From assembly GCA_030867875.1 (NCBI GenBank), contig JAOWCC010000019.1:81992861-82056860 (forward strand): a stretch of DNA of 64,000 nt, given 5' to 3'. Position numbers and translations under genes: made by a program. The notes beneath the pieces are model-generated. The model did not search any database. It saw only the letters and a list, made by a program, of their open reading frames with translations, and had not been told where the DNA came from. This document shows, piece by piece, positions 52,009 to 62,767 of this stretch; position 1 is the first letter of the stretch, and each line of letters starts with the position of its first letter. This stretch comes from Actinernus sp. WN-2022. Taxonomy: Eukaryota > Cnidaria > Anthozoa > Actiniaria > Actinernidae.

Positions 52009-52736
52009 ACTAGAACTAGGCCTGTCCCAAAGATGCTCGGCAACATTTTGGCAACTTTTGTGATATTGGGCAACTTTTTTGACTTTTGGCACTTTTTTTT
52101 TTTTTTAAGAATTTTCACAAATATAACAAATAAGGGGGCTTAGTAAGTTCTCCAGTTGCAGGGTCTGGACATTAGTAAGTCGCCTTAGCAAAATTTCCAT
52201 CTTCCTGTGCGGAATATTGGTCTTCCTGTGGTAAAAAGTGACTCAAGCGGTCAGCGGTCGGTCAGTCTCAGATCAAAGATGGCGGACGCCTCATGCTCGA
52301 ATGAATTAAATGACCCCGGCCGAAGATAATTCAAATGAAGATAATTCAAATTTAAAATGGTTTTGTTCAGGACATTTTTATACCACATGGTTGGAGATTG
52401 ATTGATTTTGGTTTCAGATGTCAAGAAAAACTTGAAATTGCATTAATTGTTTGTATTATTGTGAATGATTAAAAAAAGTATCAATCCTGACCTTGGTTGT
52501 GCAGAGAGACATTTTATTGCGGTCGATATCATTGGCAACATCAGAAATCTAAGGATTTTATTTAGCAACTTTAGAGCAACTTTCTGAATTTTGGAGCATC
52601 TTTTGGGCAACTTTTCAAGCTTTTTCGAGCATCTTTTTATAGAATTTGGAGCATCTTTGGGACAGGCACTAGAACCACAAGCATCTCGGTTAAATGTACT
52701 CATTGGCAGGTTAAACGTTGTACATAGTGTAAACAA
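51913..52736 (-). pseudogene. Small minus-strand reading frame split by a transposon
   Basis: A minus-strand frame begins with ATG at 52,736 and is open up to the insertion at 52,668. Beyond the insertion (52,008 to 51,913) the same frame continues open to TGA when one copy of the 8-bp duplication is ignored, about 53 residues in all. The parts carry FNRDACGSS before and INESVKQNGRSRKFR, KERVQFANSR after the insertion. No family is recognised. Continuity across the insertion site suggests the frame was coding before the insertion. Confidence 0.35.
52017..52667. mobile_element. 651-bp hAT-like non-autonomous element
   Basis: ACTAGAAC occurs at 52,009-52,016 and 52,668-52,675, an 8-bp target duplication. 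Inverted ends are GGCCTGTCCCAAAGATGCTC on the left and its near complement on the right (GCATCTTTGGGACAGGC); the right end lacks about 3 terminal bases. Inside, GCAACTTTTT and GAGCATCTTTT recur. An 8-bp duplication with short TIRs fits hAT. Confidence 0.8.
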
Positions 52737-53519
52737 ACTTTACAAAGTGTTGTTTAAAGCTTTTACTTCAATAAAGCGGTTTATATTGTAAAGCAACTTC
52801 TTGAATTATTGAAGCACCTTTTCTCCTTTTTGGGCAACTTTTTGAGCAACTTTTAACCCTTTTTTTTTAGCAACTTTTTCGAAATTTTTGAGCACAATCT
52901 ATAAATGCCTACTCCTAACTGCAGCCGTGTCCATTGTTCAGTGGCCTTTCCATCACAACAACATCGATATATAGAGAATATACACAGTCTGTGAGTTGTT
53001 AGTAAAGAAAACAGTTACTTTTGACAAAATGCTAAATATTTATTCAAATTATTGCAAAGTCGAATGAGTTGGATGACGTAATATCAAGAATCGACCCAGG
53101 CTTTTTCTTACGCGGTCAAATTTTCACCATTTCAAACAATCCTAGAACATAGAGTATTCTCTGTAAGCCAAAAATTTCTTCGCAGAAGTACTCAAAACCT
53201 TTCATAGATTCATATGTATAAAATTGCAAAAGGGGTTAGTTGCACTTTAACATTGCAATTCAGACCACCCGACGAGGCAGTAAATGCTTGAAAAATTGAA
53301 CAGACTACCGATCAAATGCGGGACACATATACGTATATCATTCAGTTTGTAGGTAACAATACATGCATGTAAGGTTTCAAAATTAAGTTACCACCATTTG
53401 TACGAGAAGATTTAAGCGATTCGCTGCGCTACTGATCTGAGCTGAGTCGGTGAGGTCAATCGACCGTGAAACAGTAAGTACCGAGATAAATACTCTAAGC
53501 ACTGGAACTGGAAGATATA
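52737..53519. other. No gene; GAGCAACTTTTT-like repeats continue
   Basis: GCAACTTTTTGAGCAACTTTT and related words at 52,790-52,890 repeat the motif inside the neighbouring hAT-like element, suggesting an older relative. The remainder to 53,519 has no recognised gene. Confidence 0.5.
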
Positions 53520-53873
53520 TATCAACAACAACAACAACAATTTATTAGAATTCCCATGTACATAAATGGTATTGCCACTACATTACATATGTAATTATTA
53601 TATATAATAAATGTATTCGTAAACTAATTACAATAATAATATAATAAATGATTGAACAAGAGTAATTGTTTCAGTTTATTATTAAACTGTTTTTGGTGTA
53701 ATTAACCGATTCCGTAACTGAAAGGCTTCAAAAATGAAATGTCCATTTTTTTTTGCAAATAAGAGGGTCAATATTGTTGAATAAAAATAAGGTATTTTCT
53801 TTGATATCTAAGTTTCTAAAGTGTTTATATTTCTCACATATGTCTTCAAAGAATTGGTTTCTAATTCTATTAT
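53520..53873 (-). pseudogene. LINE C-terminal end and 3' tail (part 2 of a split LINE)
   Basis: On the minus strand from 53,873 the frame reads YNRIRNQFFEDICEKY, then LDIKENTLFLFNNIDPLIC and a stop near 53,707, followed by a 3' UTR and a tail of TTG triplets at 53,524-53,545. It continues directly from the segment at 58,385-58,780 once the 4.5-kb insertion is ignored. Confidence 0.8.
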
Positions 53874-54027
53874 ATAGAACGCATTCTCAAACATTTTGTC
53901 ATATTCTCATCTATTTTTTTTCTGCAAAATCGCATTAAAATACACTCCATTTTAGGGAACTTTATTAATCTCTGCAAAACAAACTTTTAACTTGAGCTGA
54001 AATAATGCCCAGAAAGCCAAATTGCCT

Positions 54028-54400
54028 TCTCTGCAGTTCCGAGTATGCAACTTCCCTAATCTGTAGTTCAGAGTACCCAACTTGCAAATTGCCTGCTCTG
54101 AAGTTCAGAGCACACAACTTCCAAATTGCCTGTGAAGTTCAGCTTATCCAAGTTCCCTACTCTGAAGTTCAGAGTACCCACTGAACTTGCCTGCTCTGAA
54201 GTTCAGAGCACACAACTTCCAAATTGACTGCTCTAAAGTTCAGAGTATCCAAGTTCTCTACTCTGAAGTTCAGAGCACCAAACTTGCCTGTTCTGAAGTT
54301 CAGAGCACCCAACTTCCAAATTGACTGCTCTAAAGTTCAGAGTATCCAAGTTCCCTACTCTGAAGTTCAGAGGATTCAAATTGCTGGATATAAAGTGTAG
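54028..54400. repeat. Left palindrome array (CTCTGAAGTTCAGAG)
   Basis: Eleven intact or near-intact palindromes separated by short spacers (CACCCAACTTCCAAATTG, TATCCAAGTTCCCTA), unit spacing about 25-40 bp. Each unit is a perfect 7-bp dyad around one base, a form expected for a dimeric DNA-binding protein. Confidence 0.88.
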
Positions 54401-54429
54401 AGTATTCAAAACACAATACTTTCGAAGTA

Positions 54430-57400
54430 AACGAGGGATATTCTGAACTGAAGATTATTCCAAAATTACAAGGAAAACTGATAATAATTTGCAAAAACCT
54501 TAAGTTAAATCTAAACTGGTGAACACATCAAGGATTAAGACAAATAAATTATCTTCTGACAATGGATTTTTGAATTTGTCAGAAAAGATCGAGGTAAATA
54601 TTTTGATAAAATATAGATATTACTATAAAGTGTTTCAGTATTTCTGGCACTTTTTTCGGACTATCATTCACAGAACTGTAAACCTTAATTAATCGGTGCA
54701 CCAAATGCATCAAATCAAAGATAGCCGGTTACTTCCATATTTTATTCAGTATGACTACATTTCGTGGCATGTTTTTACAAATTGATCGAGTCGGGTTTCG
54801 CTCCGCCCGTGAACCTGAAAATATATTGATCGACTTATCTATTCTGCATGGTTTACATCAATGTCTGAAATGGACTGCGATGTAAATGATTTTAAAGCTT
54901 TTTCTTAACATATTACTTTTGTCTTCTCCTGCGGTAGATCTGCTCTGGCTACATCAACAATTCTCTGGAAAGAGAACATAATATATGTTCATGTTAACTG
55001 GTACTAGTTAGGAGTGACAGGATTAAAACTCAAACTTAAGTGACATTGGAACGGCAGAAACTACAGTATATTCGACAACTACATATTAACACAAGAGTTC
55101 GAAGGTTCTTATTCTTGTGTTGAAGTTGTGCTTTGGTATATGTTTTATAAACATTAACTTCCACGCAGCCAAGCATAAACTGATAATCCGTCCTACCGCT
55201 AGGGAAAGAAATTTCTAGTCTCTAAATCCCCGCGGTCAAACGGTTTCGGCATCTTTTCAACGGTTCCCTGCTTTCTTTAATACAGCCGAGGCCCGTGACG
55301 CCACGGGGAAGGTTCTAGAGGTTTAATACTAGGATGATCGAACTATACTACTGCCATTAAATACATCACTTTGGACACAACTCATGCTTGTGATAAACGA
55401 ACCTCCTTATTCAGAATCAACCGGGGCGAGTAGACTATTTTGCATTCATAAAGTCAGTAAATTAATTGTGGTTTATAAGCTTTGAAGACTGACTGATTTG
55501 TTGAATAAATTTTGAACTTGTTCAGTTCACTGACTCGATAATTTGCCGGCTCGATTGACTGCTATTTTCAGAACAACTAGCTCGAAATATGTCATGACCT
55601 TGGTTTGCTTTGGCTGGTTTTCTGAGAGAAACGGACCGGTCGAGTTTATACATGTAGTACATGCATACAGCTTACACAGTCCGCGGATACTGGCAGCTTA
55701 AAAATAAATGATGTGGTTTTTACCCTAATATTAAAAATATGGCAAATGCTTAGTATACAAGTTTACCTTCAACGTTCGTGTATTTATCCTTAAGATTCCT
55801 ATGAAGAACCAGAAGAACAAGGCTTATGCTGGTTAAGAGCAAATGGCGCTAAAACGTCACTTGAGTGAAACTGAAGTAACAGTTAATTATAATTTGGCTT
55901 GTGCCAGTAAATTTCCAATCAGTTGCGCTTCCGTGCTGGTTATGAAGTTGACACCTCGCCCTAGCGGGATATTAAATTCCATTGTAAGCCTGTGTAGCAA
56001 GCAAAAAATGCAAGCCGTGATTTCAAATTGTTCAAAATAGAATCCATACTAGCCGTTATAAATGTTACTTTCGATTCTGTTCAAGTGTTAGCTGAAGCCA
56101 ACAACTATCAGATGGCCAATTTTCCAGCCAACACGTGAGACACGTACCTGTGCACAATGAATTCATTTATATTCATCATGATTTCGCTCAGTGTGAACTG
56201 TGAAGTGTCAACTTTAACCAATTGGATCACGCATTCGGTTTCAGCATGGTCGGCGCACAAAGTTTGAATACCGACACAAACCAAATTATAATAACTGTCA
56301 CATTTTAAAAGTTCAGCTACACCGCGGCGTAATGTAGCAGCTCCGTTGTAGCGTCATTTGTCTTTATAGCCTTGTTCTACAGGTTCGTCATAGGAATCTC
56401 AAGGCGTAAAGACTGAAGGTAAGTTTACGAAGCATTAGCAATATGATGAGGAAAACCACAGTATTTACAATATACATGCAAGCTGCAAATTACTATCTAG
56501 AGAGCTCTAGAGGGCGTGTAACTTTAGATCAAGATTTATTTCACCAGTACCGCGGCCTCCGGTGTAAGGTGCCTTTTATTTGTACCTCGACCGGTCAGTT
56601 TGTTACTATCAGTTTGTCGCAGTTTCTCAGAACAAACTAATCCAAAGCAAACCAAGGTTTCCACAACTGATAATATTATTGCGTATAAGTCAAACGAAAC
56701 AAGTCAATGAACTGAACTGGAACTCAGGTTTTATAGTCAGTTCAAAATTCATTCAACGATTCTCAATGCCGAAATTGCCTGCTTGTATATATAAACAACA
56801 ATTTTTTGACCAGTTATCATCCGTTGAAATAGGGCCTGACCACGTATATACGTAGGCGCCTCTGCATGTATACGTAAAATACAGTACAAGAGTGTTCAAA
56901 CTCAGTGGTGTTTTGATGCCTTTAATATCAGTAATGAAGAGGAAGATGCAAATTATCGTAGTTGGTTTTTTTAAACCCTTGAACCTCCCCCGTGTCAACG
57001 GCTTCGGACGTGTTAAAGCCAAAGCCTTCACTCTGAATAATCGAAATGTTAGTTTTAATTATAATTCCCCTATCGCGGTTTATCAAAGCTCCACTTCACT
57101 GAACACTAGAATGTAGAACACTAGAATGTAGAACCTTGAACCGGTCTCTTCCGCCTATGTATTTAGAGCCTATGTAGTTGGCAAGCACTGCAGTTCAAGA
57201 AACTGTCCCGGCGTAGTGTCACTAACATTGATTTTCATCCCGTCACTATTAACTACCTGATATGTTTCCTTTTTCAGAAAAGTGTTACTGTAGTCTGAGT
57301 GCAGAGCACATCTATAGAAAAGGGATAAGCCAAAAGTCCATCACGCGGGTGCCGACGATCAATTTGTAACAGTGAAAATTTAATACATGCATATGAAGTT

Positions 57401-57689
57401 ATTATTAAAATAATAATCTAAATCTATATGTGTTACTGATCGATCTGATAGATTGTGTATACTGTTTAATTGCAGTTGTCTGTGACTTGTAAAGTATCCG
57501 AAATTTCTGAAGCATTTTGCTTACGCTTCGTCACAAATTTGCTTCTCGTACATTTTCTGAACTTTATCGTCTTAACCTTGATGTGTTCACTAGTGCGTTT
57601 GATTAAGGATTTGGTAAATTATCAGTTTCCTTGTAATTTCAGAAAAAAACTTTTGAGATTATCGAACGTATTGTGTTTTGAATATTCTC
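54430..57689. other. Interior of the 4.5-kb element; no transposase recognised
   Basis: About 3.2 kb without a frame over 100 codons. An inner inverted pair is present: CCTTGGTTTGCTTTGG near 55,600 and its complement near 56,650, with ACCGGTCGAG and complement at 55,635 and 56,586. Frames at 56,443-57,116 are short and without domains. Either the element is non-autonomous or a spliced, diverged gene is hidden here. Confidence 0.55.
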
Positions 57690-58010
57690 AGTAGACTTTA
57701 GAGCATGCAAGCAACTGAGTTGGGTGCTCTGAACTTCAGAGCAGGCAAGTAGGGTGCTCTGAACGTCAGAGCAGGGAACTTGTATACTCTGAACTTCAGA
57801 GCAGGAAATTTGGAAGTAGGGTGCCCTGAAATTCAGAGCAAGGCAGTTGGGTGCTCTGAACTTCAGAGTAGGGAACTTGAATACTCTGAACTTCAGAGAA
57901 GGGAACTTGGATACTCTGAACTTCAGAGCAGGCAATTTGCAAGTTGGGTACTCTGAAAATCAGAGCAGGCGAGTTGGGTACTCTGAACTTCAGAGCAGAC
58001 AGGTTGGATT
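57690..58010. repeat. Right palindrome array (CTCTGAACTTCAGAG)
   Basis: Nine intact or near-intact palindromes in the opposite orientation to the left array, with spacers CAGGCAAGTWGGGTG and AGGGAACTTGGATA. Confidence 0.88.
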
Positions 58011-58384
58011 AACATTCAACAATTAACACATTTTCTACTCCATTAATCTTACCTTCTAATAGCAGCTATGTTGATAACTTTGATCTCCTGTGGGATATTA
58101 AGATTTTGCACAAAAGTAATCTTCTGTAAATCAACATTTTTTTTCTCTTTCCTTTAGAGGTTTTAGAGGAGCTCTGCAGTCTTATCATTCATTGGAAAAG
58201 TCTAAATTTGACATTTTACAGAGAAAAAGATATGGATGTTCCTCTGATTATGAAGAATATTTCAATTTTGGTTGATATTGCCATAAATAAGTCCCAACTC
58301 CCCCAAAACAGTACCCGAATTGTGAGGATTTTGCAGAAATAGCAAGTTTGAGAATATGACAAAATGTTTGAGAATGCGTTATAG

Positions 58385-58780
58385 GTCACAGTGAAATATG
58401 AAGTGCACTTCATTCTCAATATAGTTTGATTGACATTGTTGGCATGTTCTTAGCTCGAGAGGGATTCTAGGGTTGGTGTGTCTACCGGTTTCTATTCTGA
58501 GATTGTGATTACCACATCTTAATTTCGTAAGCATTCTTCTATGCTCCGTATTCTTAATTTGGTTAAAATATATAGAGCTGCTGGTATCATGCTTGAATAG
58601 CGAGTAAAATTCGAGTTTTCTGTTTATTTCGATGAGTTTTAATTGATGTAATTTTGATTCATGAATAATGTTTTGCGTTACTTTAGGTATACATTTTGTT
58701 GTATATTGTTCGATGTTATGTTCTTGCCCATTATCAAGTGCGTCGAATAAGTTTAAAATTTTATTTATTGATAACATAAA
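58385..58780 (-). pseudogene. LINE RT C-terminal region (part 1 of a split LINE)
   Basis: A minus-strand open stretch from 58,777 with NIIHESKLHQLKLIEINRK, HRRMLTKLRCGNHNLRIE, TNPRIPLELRTCQQC and ENEVHFIFHCDL. The C-x2-C ... H-x4-C pattern is the zinc-like motif at the C-terminus of many animal LINE ORF2 proteins. It is cut by the insertion at 58,384 and resumes at 53,873. Upstream coding sequence beyond 58,780 is not clear, so the LINE is 5'-truncated. Confidence 0.82.
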
Positions 58781-58954
58781 ACTTGCTTTATTGGAGGTGC
58801 TAAATCATTTGAGATAAGAAGACACTGTTTAGCGATGCTATTATCGCAGAGTTATACAAGGTTAGATACCAATGTGATGATATTTAGGTACTGGGTTTGA
58901 ATCAGTAAATAGCCGAATCAAGAAACAGCGCTATTAAAACAGTTCAGCAGCCCC

Positions 58955-60165
58955 CGAAGTTGAGCGCCAAATGTCATCTTGGCAGCACTTCCACAATATT
59001 GGGCAACCGCCTGACAAGCGTTTTGTGCGAAACCAGCGCACGCACGATGGACGCCCTATTTGTAACTTTTATAACGCAGTTGGGCACCTGATCGAACATG
59101 TCGCACTCGCATGGACCAACAACAACGACAACAGCTGCCACCCAATGGCCCAATAGGCTCGCATACACAACCTTTTACACCAGCAGCCCCGTCGCGCCAG
59201 CATCAAATTGCACAAGGCCCATAGGCACCACTCCCTAACCCAACGGATTCGGTTGGTTCTCATGAAGCGTTCCAGCAGCAGGGAAACTAGCTTTAGCTTC
59301 TATTCGCCGGGTAGATATAGAAGCCTATTCACTTAATTTTACTTCGCGTGATTGTTCAAGGGAAAATGTAATCCACCCTCATGTTCGTGACTCAGTTGAT
59401 ATCAATACAGTACCATTGTCCCGGTTGGTAATCTGGTTGATATTTTTAGCGACGCCACGTCTGCAATGCCAAATTCCCCTCAAGTACCGTGCGAAGTACT
59501 TGAGGTACTTTTGTTTTGGAAGCCAAAAGTACCGACAGACCTAACGACGAAGTGCCTGCTATGAGTTGTGCGTATAGTGTAATAGAAGATGACTCCCAAA
59601 TATGTGCGAATGATATTGATAATGATAGTCTATGTTCTAAGGGAGAACCGTTTTTGATAGATATTGATGATGGACCAGAATTTACAGTGGCACAAGCTTC
59701 AGTACTTGATATGTCTTTCGCTACCGGTCTTCTTGATGAACCATTGTCCATTTCAAGTGAACCCCTTCTCCTCTATACTCTTCCGCATCGACTTTGGCGT
59801 TCCGTGATCTGACACAAGACACGCGTGACCCTTCTGATCCCGACCCGATAACTAATGCTATACATAACCACCACGATATCTGCCTTTTATTTCAGCCACC
59901 GCCCCTTTCAGTAAAAGTAATAACAATATTTTTATCCATGGTAAAATCGCAGACGAAGAAATTCCATTCCTTTGCGATACTGGCGCAGCAGTAACGGCGA
60001 TTAGTTATGCACTGTGGAAACGGCGACCGGACCTCAGTAAACATCCTCCGGTTACATCCCCGTGCTTTCTATCCAATCTGTCAGTGGTGACAGTATGCCA
60101 ATCATAAGCACCATCCAAGTGCCGTTCACTATCGGATCAGAAGTGTATGAATTCCCCGCTTATGT
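58955..60165 (+). pseudogene. Gypsy-like gag-protease remnant
   Basis: Near 58,975 a frame reads WQHFHNIGQPPDKRFVRNQR and THDGRPICNFYNAVGHL, a CCHC knuckle in which the second and last cysteines have been lost (C-x2-Y-x4-H). An open stretch 59,516-59,812 is Asp/Glu-rich. Near 59,955 FIHGKIADEEIPFLCDTGAA carries the retropepsin active site DTGA, followed near 60,062 by SVSGDSMPI and VPFTIGSEVYEFPAYV, typical of the flap region. It ends abruptly at 60,166 where GC-rich repeats begin. No LTRs found. Confidence 0.75.
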
Positions 60166-60386
60166 TATTACTCGGGCCGGGCCTTTGGCCGGCACGAGTC
60201 AGAAAATGCAAGCCGTTTATTATTACTCGGGCCGGGCCTTTGGCCGGCACGAGTCAGAAAATGCAAGCCGTTTATTATTATTATTATTACTCGGGCCAGG
60301 CCTTTGGCCGGCACGAGTCAGAAAATGCAAGCCGTTTATTACTCGGGCCAGGCCTTTGGCCGGCACGAGTCAGAAAATGCAAGCCG

Positions 60387-60404
<18 letters not shown>
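60166..60404. repeat. Tandem repeat of about 55 bp with (TTA)n linkers
   Basis: Four copies of ACTCGGGCCRGGCCTTTGGC then CGGCACGAGTCAGAAAATGC begin near 60,170, 60,225, 60,289 and 60,341. Spacing differs (55, 64, 52 bp) because of TTA-triplet number. The word TACTCGGGC also starts the dispersed repeat at 16,235, and GGCAGGCACGAGTC occurs there too. Confidence 0.85.
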
Positions 60405-60419
<15 letters not shown>

Positions 60420-61497
60420 TTTTGTGTCGCTGAAATGCGCCAGCAACCAATCAGATTACACAGGAGCCCATTGTTCGATCCCAACACGTGACAGGATCAA
60501 CCAATCAGATTCGACACCCGCCCGATCTTGGTTGTGGTCTGTCTTGGGTTTATACTTATAGTGTGCCAAGTCAGCAACGGAGCGAAGATTCGTGGCCATT
60601 CTTAACCATTATTTTGCTGAAACCAAAGGTTTCTTCGAATGAAATACCAAGATGTTCAGTTATTCTAGGGCTGACAGGACTTTTAGGGGCTTTCAATGGA
60701 AAATTCTTACATTTACGAAAGGGATGTGGCGATCCAATCGTACACGGTACAGTCAGCTACATGCAGTCTGGCCGGCCGGAGGAGGAGTGATGGTTTGGTT
60801 TCGATGGTTTTGGTCCAATAATCCACGGACACGGAAAGAAAATGCCTGAACTGCTGCATCTAAATGCCATAGGATTGCGGTGTTGATATTGTTGAAATGC
60901 TCTTCATCACGATCACACACTGTGAGGAGGTCAATGAGGGATTTTGATTGTTTGCAATGTTGGCTGTGTGTTTACCCCGCCAATTACTCTCCTGAAATAC
61001 TCTTGAGATTATATAACTGGGAAGTCTTGACTAAACCAGTCAACCAATGCCGAGCTTTACAAAGACTTCAACTCAAGAGTCACAAAACCTGGAAGTGAAT
61101 AGTGATTGACCCTTGTCTTTGAACGCGAACGGAAATCAGAACTGGTGAGGTTGAAATATTTGTGTTTATATACGCACACAAATCTTACTTGTTCCCTACT
61201 TTTAGAATTATATTAAGTGTAATGGTGACAGTAATTCGAACTGGAAATGAAATCGTCCATAAGTTGAACTGTATGTGACTTTATAGAGACCAAAAAAAAA
61301 AGTTAAAATCGTCAAAAGAATAACAGAACTCAGAAGATAGAATTGACCACGAATTATACCCATAAACAGAACTGGATCCGAGAATACCGTATTAGAATTG
61401 AATTGGATCTGTCAAAAGATTAGCAGGATTTGTCGTGGAAAGCCGTAACTAGAAACCGAACTGTCATAAAACAAGAACTGGAGAGTATAAATTATGG
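60405..61497. repeat. 1.1-kb direct repeat, copy 1
   Basis: Begins TTTTTTGTGTCGCTG after a TTA run and matches 62,790-63,845 in the same direction (ACCAATCAGATTACACAGGA, GCTGAAACCAAAGGTTTCTT, GAACGCGAACGGAAATCAGA). It contains ACCAATCAGAT twice and a series of GAACTGGA-like words at 61,130-61,480. No coding capacity recognised. Confidence 0.85.
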
Positions 61498-61607
61498 CTC
61501 TGCCCACAGTATTATTATGTCGTCACGCAGTTTTTTGTTTGCCGACGATTGATACGAACGGGCTTCAAACTCCGGCTTTGTTTTCTCATTTTGCTGCTGC
61601 ACAGAAG

Positions 61608-62754
61608 ACCTTGAAATATACACCGTTCAATAAATCTACCTTAATTTATCCTAAAGAAAGCTTTGATTTATACCCTCGAAGAAGGAAATGCATTTGATTT
61701 TCTCCACTTCGCCTTCCCTTGGCGTTAACAATAGGAAATGGATAATCTGAAATCTACATTGAATCTGTAATGTTTACAGTCTCGTTTTTCTCGGCCAATG
61801 GAAGTCGAGATACCGTGGCGCATGTAATCGTTTCCTCTTGGCGGCAGGAAAGGGGCCAGGTGGAACTTCTCGAAACAAGCGATAGTATTGGCCTACGCAA
61901 CAATAGAAAACCCATTAGAAAGTGCAGTACAAAAACCATAGAAGTATAGTATTATGGGTGCAATCAGCATACAGGTCTTGAGAGGTTCCATGCTACTTGG
62001 AGGAAAGGCAAAGAGATGAGAAACCTGCTCGCAGGGTAGGAGGGCCACACACTTCTCTGTGTATACTAGTTAGTGTTACTCTAATGTTATTTCCCAAGTG
62101 GTGTACATGCATGAAATCAATGCACACAATATTTTATTAAACATTAGGGACTAGTCAAAAATTTGCAGGGGAGATGCAAGGGGGGAGGGGGGGGGGGGGG
62201 GTGGGATGTGGGGGTAGAGAATGAAATCAAAAAGTCTAAACAATATATACGGTAACCCTCCCTGGACAATGACTATGAAATATTTTGACCCTTTCTCCCC
62301 AAAAAAACAACCCTTTTTCAGTTCCCCATGATTTATGACCTTCCATTTTTGGGGATTCAAAAATATATGACCCTCCATCTCAACCGTCTCCCCCTGCTAA
62401 TTTCTGACCAGTCCCTTCAGCGACAACCCTGATGAAACCCCAATTTATTTATCAGTACAACTTTGTAATTAGAAGCTCCTGTAAGGGACTGTGACCACCT
62501 TTGGTGGTTTTAAAGAATTGGAAGAAGGTGGAAAATAGCATTTACAAACAGGTTTTGTTAATAACACTACTGATCTCCTACAAGTACCTTTAAATATATG
62601 AATTAAGATTTGTTTGCTATCTAGTACAACCATGTGATTGTAATGTAAATTATGACAAGCATGAGTAGTGAATCAATTATCCTAGCACAAGCCATGTACA
62701 TGTATGACACAAAAATATGCTGGAACTCCATGTATTAATTAAAGGTGGCCCGAG
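61608..62754. repeat. 1.15-kb dispersed repeat, copy 2
   Basis: Direct copy of 40,124-41,277, same limits (ACCTTGAAATA to GGTGGCCCGAG) with small indels. A G-tract with GTGGGATGTG lies near 62,177-62,212. It sits precisely between the two 1.1-kb direct repeats. Confidence 0.85.
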
Positions 62755-62767
62755 TTAAGGCCACTCA

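Larger units (their letters stand above)
53878..58380. mobile_element. 4.5-kb TIR element with palindromic subterminal arrays, inserted in a LINE
   Basis: Perfect 31-bp inverted ends start AACGCATTCTCAAACATTTT and continue GTCATATTCTC. ATAG flanks at 53,874-53,877 and 58,381-58,384 (4-bp duplication); the LINE frame is restored across the site, which fixes the limits. About 150 bp in from the left end and 370 bp in from the right lie arrays of the palindrome CTCTGAASTTCAGAG: about eleven copies at 54,028-54,400 (centre G) and nine at 57,725-58,005 (centre C). No transposase recognised in the interior. Confidence 0.88.

Noticed and set aside
59446..59751. 101-codon minus frame as a gene
   Set aside because: Antisense to the Asp/Glu-rich plus-strand frame of the gag-protease remnant.
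61494..61697. 67-codon plus frame as a gene
   Set aside because: It crosses the border between two repeats and has no recognisable domain.
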